NCBI GenBank assembly: GCA_948829205.1
Contig: CAQLOA010000066.1
Location: 1 to 7,591, forward strand
DNA length: 7,591 bases
From: an uncultured Eggerthellaceae bacterium
GTDB taxonomy: Bacteria > Actinomycetota > Coriobacteriia > Coriobacteriales > Eggerthellaceae
Direction of reading: 5' to 3'
Part shown: positions 6,998 to 7,591 of the stretch, one piece after another
Position numbering within the stretch: position 1 is the stretch's first letter
How the letters are laid out: the number at the start of each line of letters is the position of its first letter
Notes under the pieces: model-generated
What the model was told of the DNA's origin: nothing
The model's database searches: none
What the model saw: the letters and a program-made list of their open reading frames with translations, nothing else
Program-made: the position numbers and the translations under genes

Positions 6998-7023
6998 ATT
7001 TATATGCGTTCAACATTCTAGCA
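6998..7023 (-). promoter_or_regulatory. Candidate promoter region for the membrane protein (and possibly the giant gene)
   Basis: Between the terminator and the gene, two sigma-70-like -10 boxes are visible on the minus strand. One is TAGAAT (7015-7020), preceded by TGC, which gives an extended -10. The other is TATAAA/T (6998-7004), closer to the gene. Neither has a good -35 at 17 bases. A promoter is expected here because the preceding gene ends in a strong terminator, but which box is used cannot be decided by eye. Confidence 0.4.
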
Positions 7024-7049
7024 ATAATCGCGGGCAATAGTATAGGTTC

Positions 7050-7086
7050 CAGGAAAGAAGAGGGGCGCCCGAACGGTCGCCCCTCT
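7050..7086 (-). terminator. Intrinsic terminator after the right-edge gene
   Basis: A nine-pair perfect stem (AGAGGGGCG against CGCCCCTCT, 7059-7067 with 7078-7086) encloses a ten-base interior that can add two more pairs around a four-base loop. On the minus strand the stem is followed at once by TTCTTTCC, a T-rich tract. On the plus strand the following bases are CAAAAAC, so termination there is not expected. It lies about 40 bases after the stop codon of the right-edge gene and separates that gene from the two downstream genes. Confidence 0.8.
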
Positions 7087-7127
7087 CAAAAACTTCATCT
7101 TGTTATGAAGCGTTCGTCCAAACTGGC

Positions 7128-7591
7128 TTATGCAGCAGCTGCGATCGTGTACTTAATCTTGCAGAGCGTGTCAGTCAGGTCGTCCTGAGTGAAGGTGTTC
7201 GTGAAGTATGCAGCACCACCAAGCTCGATGGGAAGGTCCGCACCAGTATTGATCTGAATACCACCCGTGGGCCAGGTAGAAGGAGTCTCGAGAACGTCCT
7301 TGTCATCGGCAGCGCTTGCGCTTGCCTGAGAAAGCTTATGCGAATCCGTCAGGAAGGTCGAGAACGTATCGGCCTTAAAGGTGAAGACCAGGTGGTCGCC
7401 GCTGGACGGGAAGTCATATCCCCTGGTGGTGCTGTCGTACAGCTTATATTTGTCAGCGCCGTAGGTCTTCAAAGGAGACATCGTAAACACGCTCTTAACA
7501 TCAGTAATCTCAGCCTCAGTCAGCTTGATGTTGCCAGTGCCGACGTTGGTGATCTTGTAGGCGCTCGAGTTCGGGCCGATGATGTCGGAGC
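7128..7591 (-). CDS. C-terminal part of a small beta-rich, probably exported protein (5' end beyond right edge)
   Basis: The frame is open from the right edge to the TAA at 7128-7130, giving about 153 residues. It begins with a stretch reading SDIIGPNSSAYKITNVGTGN, followed by KLTEAEITDV. Alternating hydrophobic residues, many Thr/Ser/Asn/Asp and few charged helices indicate a beta-sandwich; 'YKITNVGTGNIKL' resembles a strand of the kind seen in secreted fibre-type proteins such as the TasA/CalY group, but this is a weak resemblance. The C-terminus (KIKYTIAAAA) has no membrane helix, sortase motif or charged tail. One Cys lies near the end. Codon use (AAG, CTT, GGT, ACT) is more A/T-rich than in the giant gene, which may reflect high expression or a different history. 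An internal GTG at 7488-7490 is not taken as the start, because the frame continues through it. Function unknown; a surface or secreted structural protein is the best guess. Confidence 0.75.
   Translation of the reverse strand, partial: SDIIGPNSSAYKITNVGTGNIKLTEAEITDVKSVFTMSPLKTYGADKYKLYDSTTRGYDFPSSGDHLVFTFKADTFSTFLTDSHKLSQASASAADDKDVLETPSTWPTGGIQINTGADLPIELGGAAYFTNTFTQDDLTDTLCKIKYTIAAAA

Noticed and set aside
7128..7490. A complete 120-residue gene starting at GTG 7488-7490
   Set aside because: The frame continues upstream without a stop to the right edge with the same beta-rich composition, and no good ribosome binding site precedes the GTG. The gene is better read as the end of a longer protein.
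1..7591. tRNA, rRNA, insertion sequence, transposase or phage genes
   Set aside because: No cloverleaf-like segment, rRNA-like stretch, terminal inverted repeats or transposase/integrase reading frame was seen on either strand.

Overview
The window reads as a piece of a bacterial cell-surface gene cluster transcribed entirely on the minus strand. The organism is most likely a Gram-positive anaerobe of the Coriobacteriia (Eggerthellaceae-like). The basis is the GC-rich third codon positions (GAC, AAC, GGC and GTC dominate; TTA, CTA and TCA are almost absent), the AGGA-type ribosome binding sites, and the type of surface proteins encoded. The lineage is an inference, because no marker gene is present.

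Layout in the direction of transcription (right to left): (i) 7591-7128, the C-terminal end of a small beta-rich, probably exported protein whose start lies beyond the right edge; (ii) 7086-7050, a strong intrinsic terminator; (iii) 7049-6941, a leader with candidate promoter elements; (iv) 6940-6344, a complete 198-residue protein with one membrane segment and an extracellular beta-sandwich-like domain; (v) 6343-6241, a 103-base gap; (vi) 6240-1, the first 2080 codons of a giant secreted protein that is still open at the left edge. There are no other gene-free stretches over 300 bases.

The giant protein fills more than 80% of the window. It has a clean Sec signal peptide and a roughly 355-residue N-terminal region. 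Four strongly diverged and then ten well-formed copies follow of an approximately 75-residue unit with the pattern 'G-G-x-(I/V)-(S/T)-P-x-G ... P-x-x-GY-x-(V/L) ... V-x-(V/I)-(D/N)-G ... V-x-(A/V)-x-F'. That pattern matches the divergent InlB B-repeat / Flg_new_2-type bacterial repeat domains of adhesins and other surface proteins. Its C-terminus, where a sortase signal or wall-binding module would be expected, is outside the window.

The two complete gene starts share an ordered set of short leader motifs, and the gap between these genes holds no convincing terminator. The 198-residue membrane protein and the giant protein may therefore be expressed together and act at the same surface structure. 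That link is inferred from order, strand and leader similarity, not from a recognised pathway. Long open frames on the plus strand, including one over 3 kb, are antisense shadows caused by codon bias.
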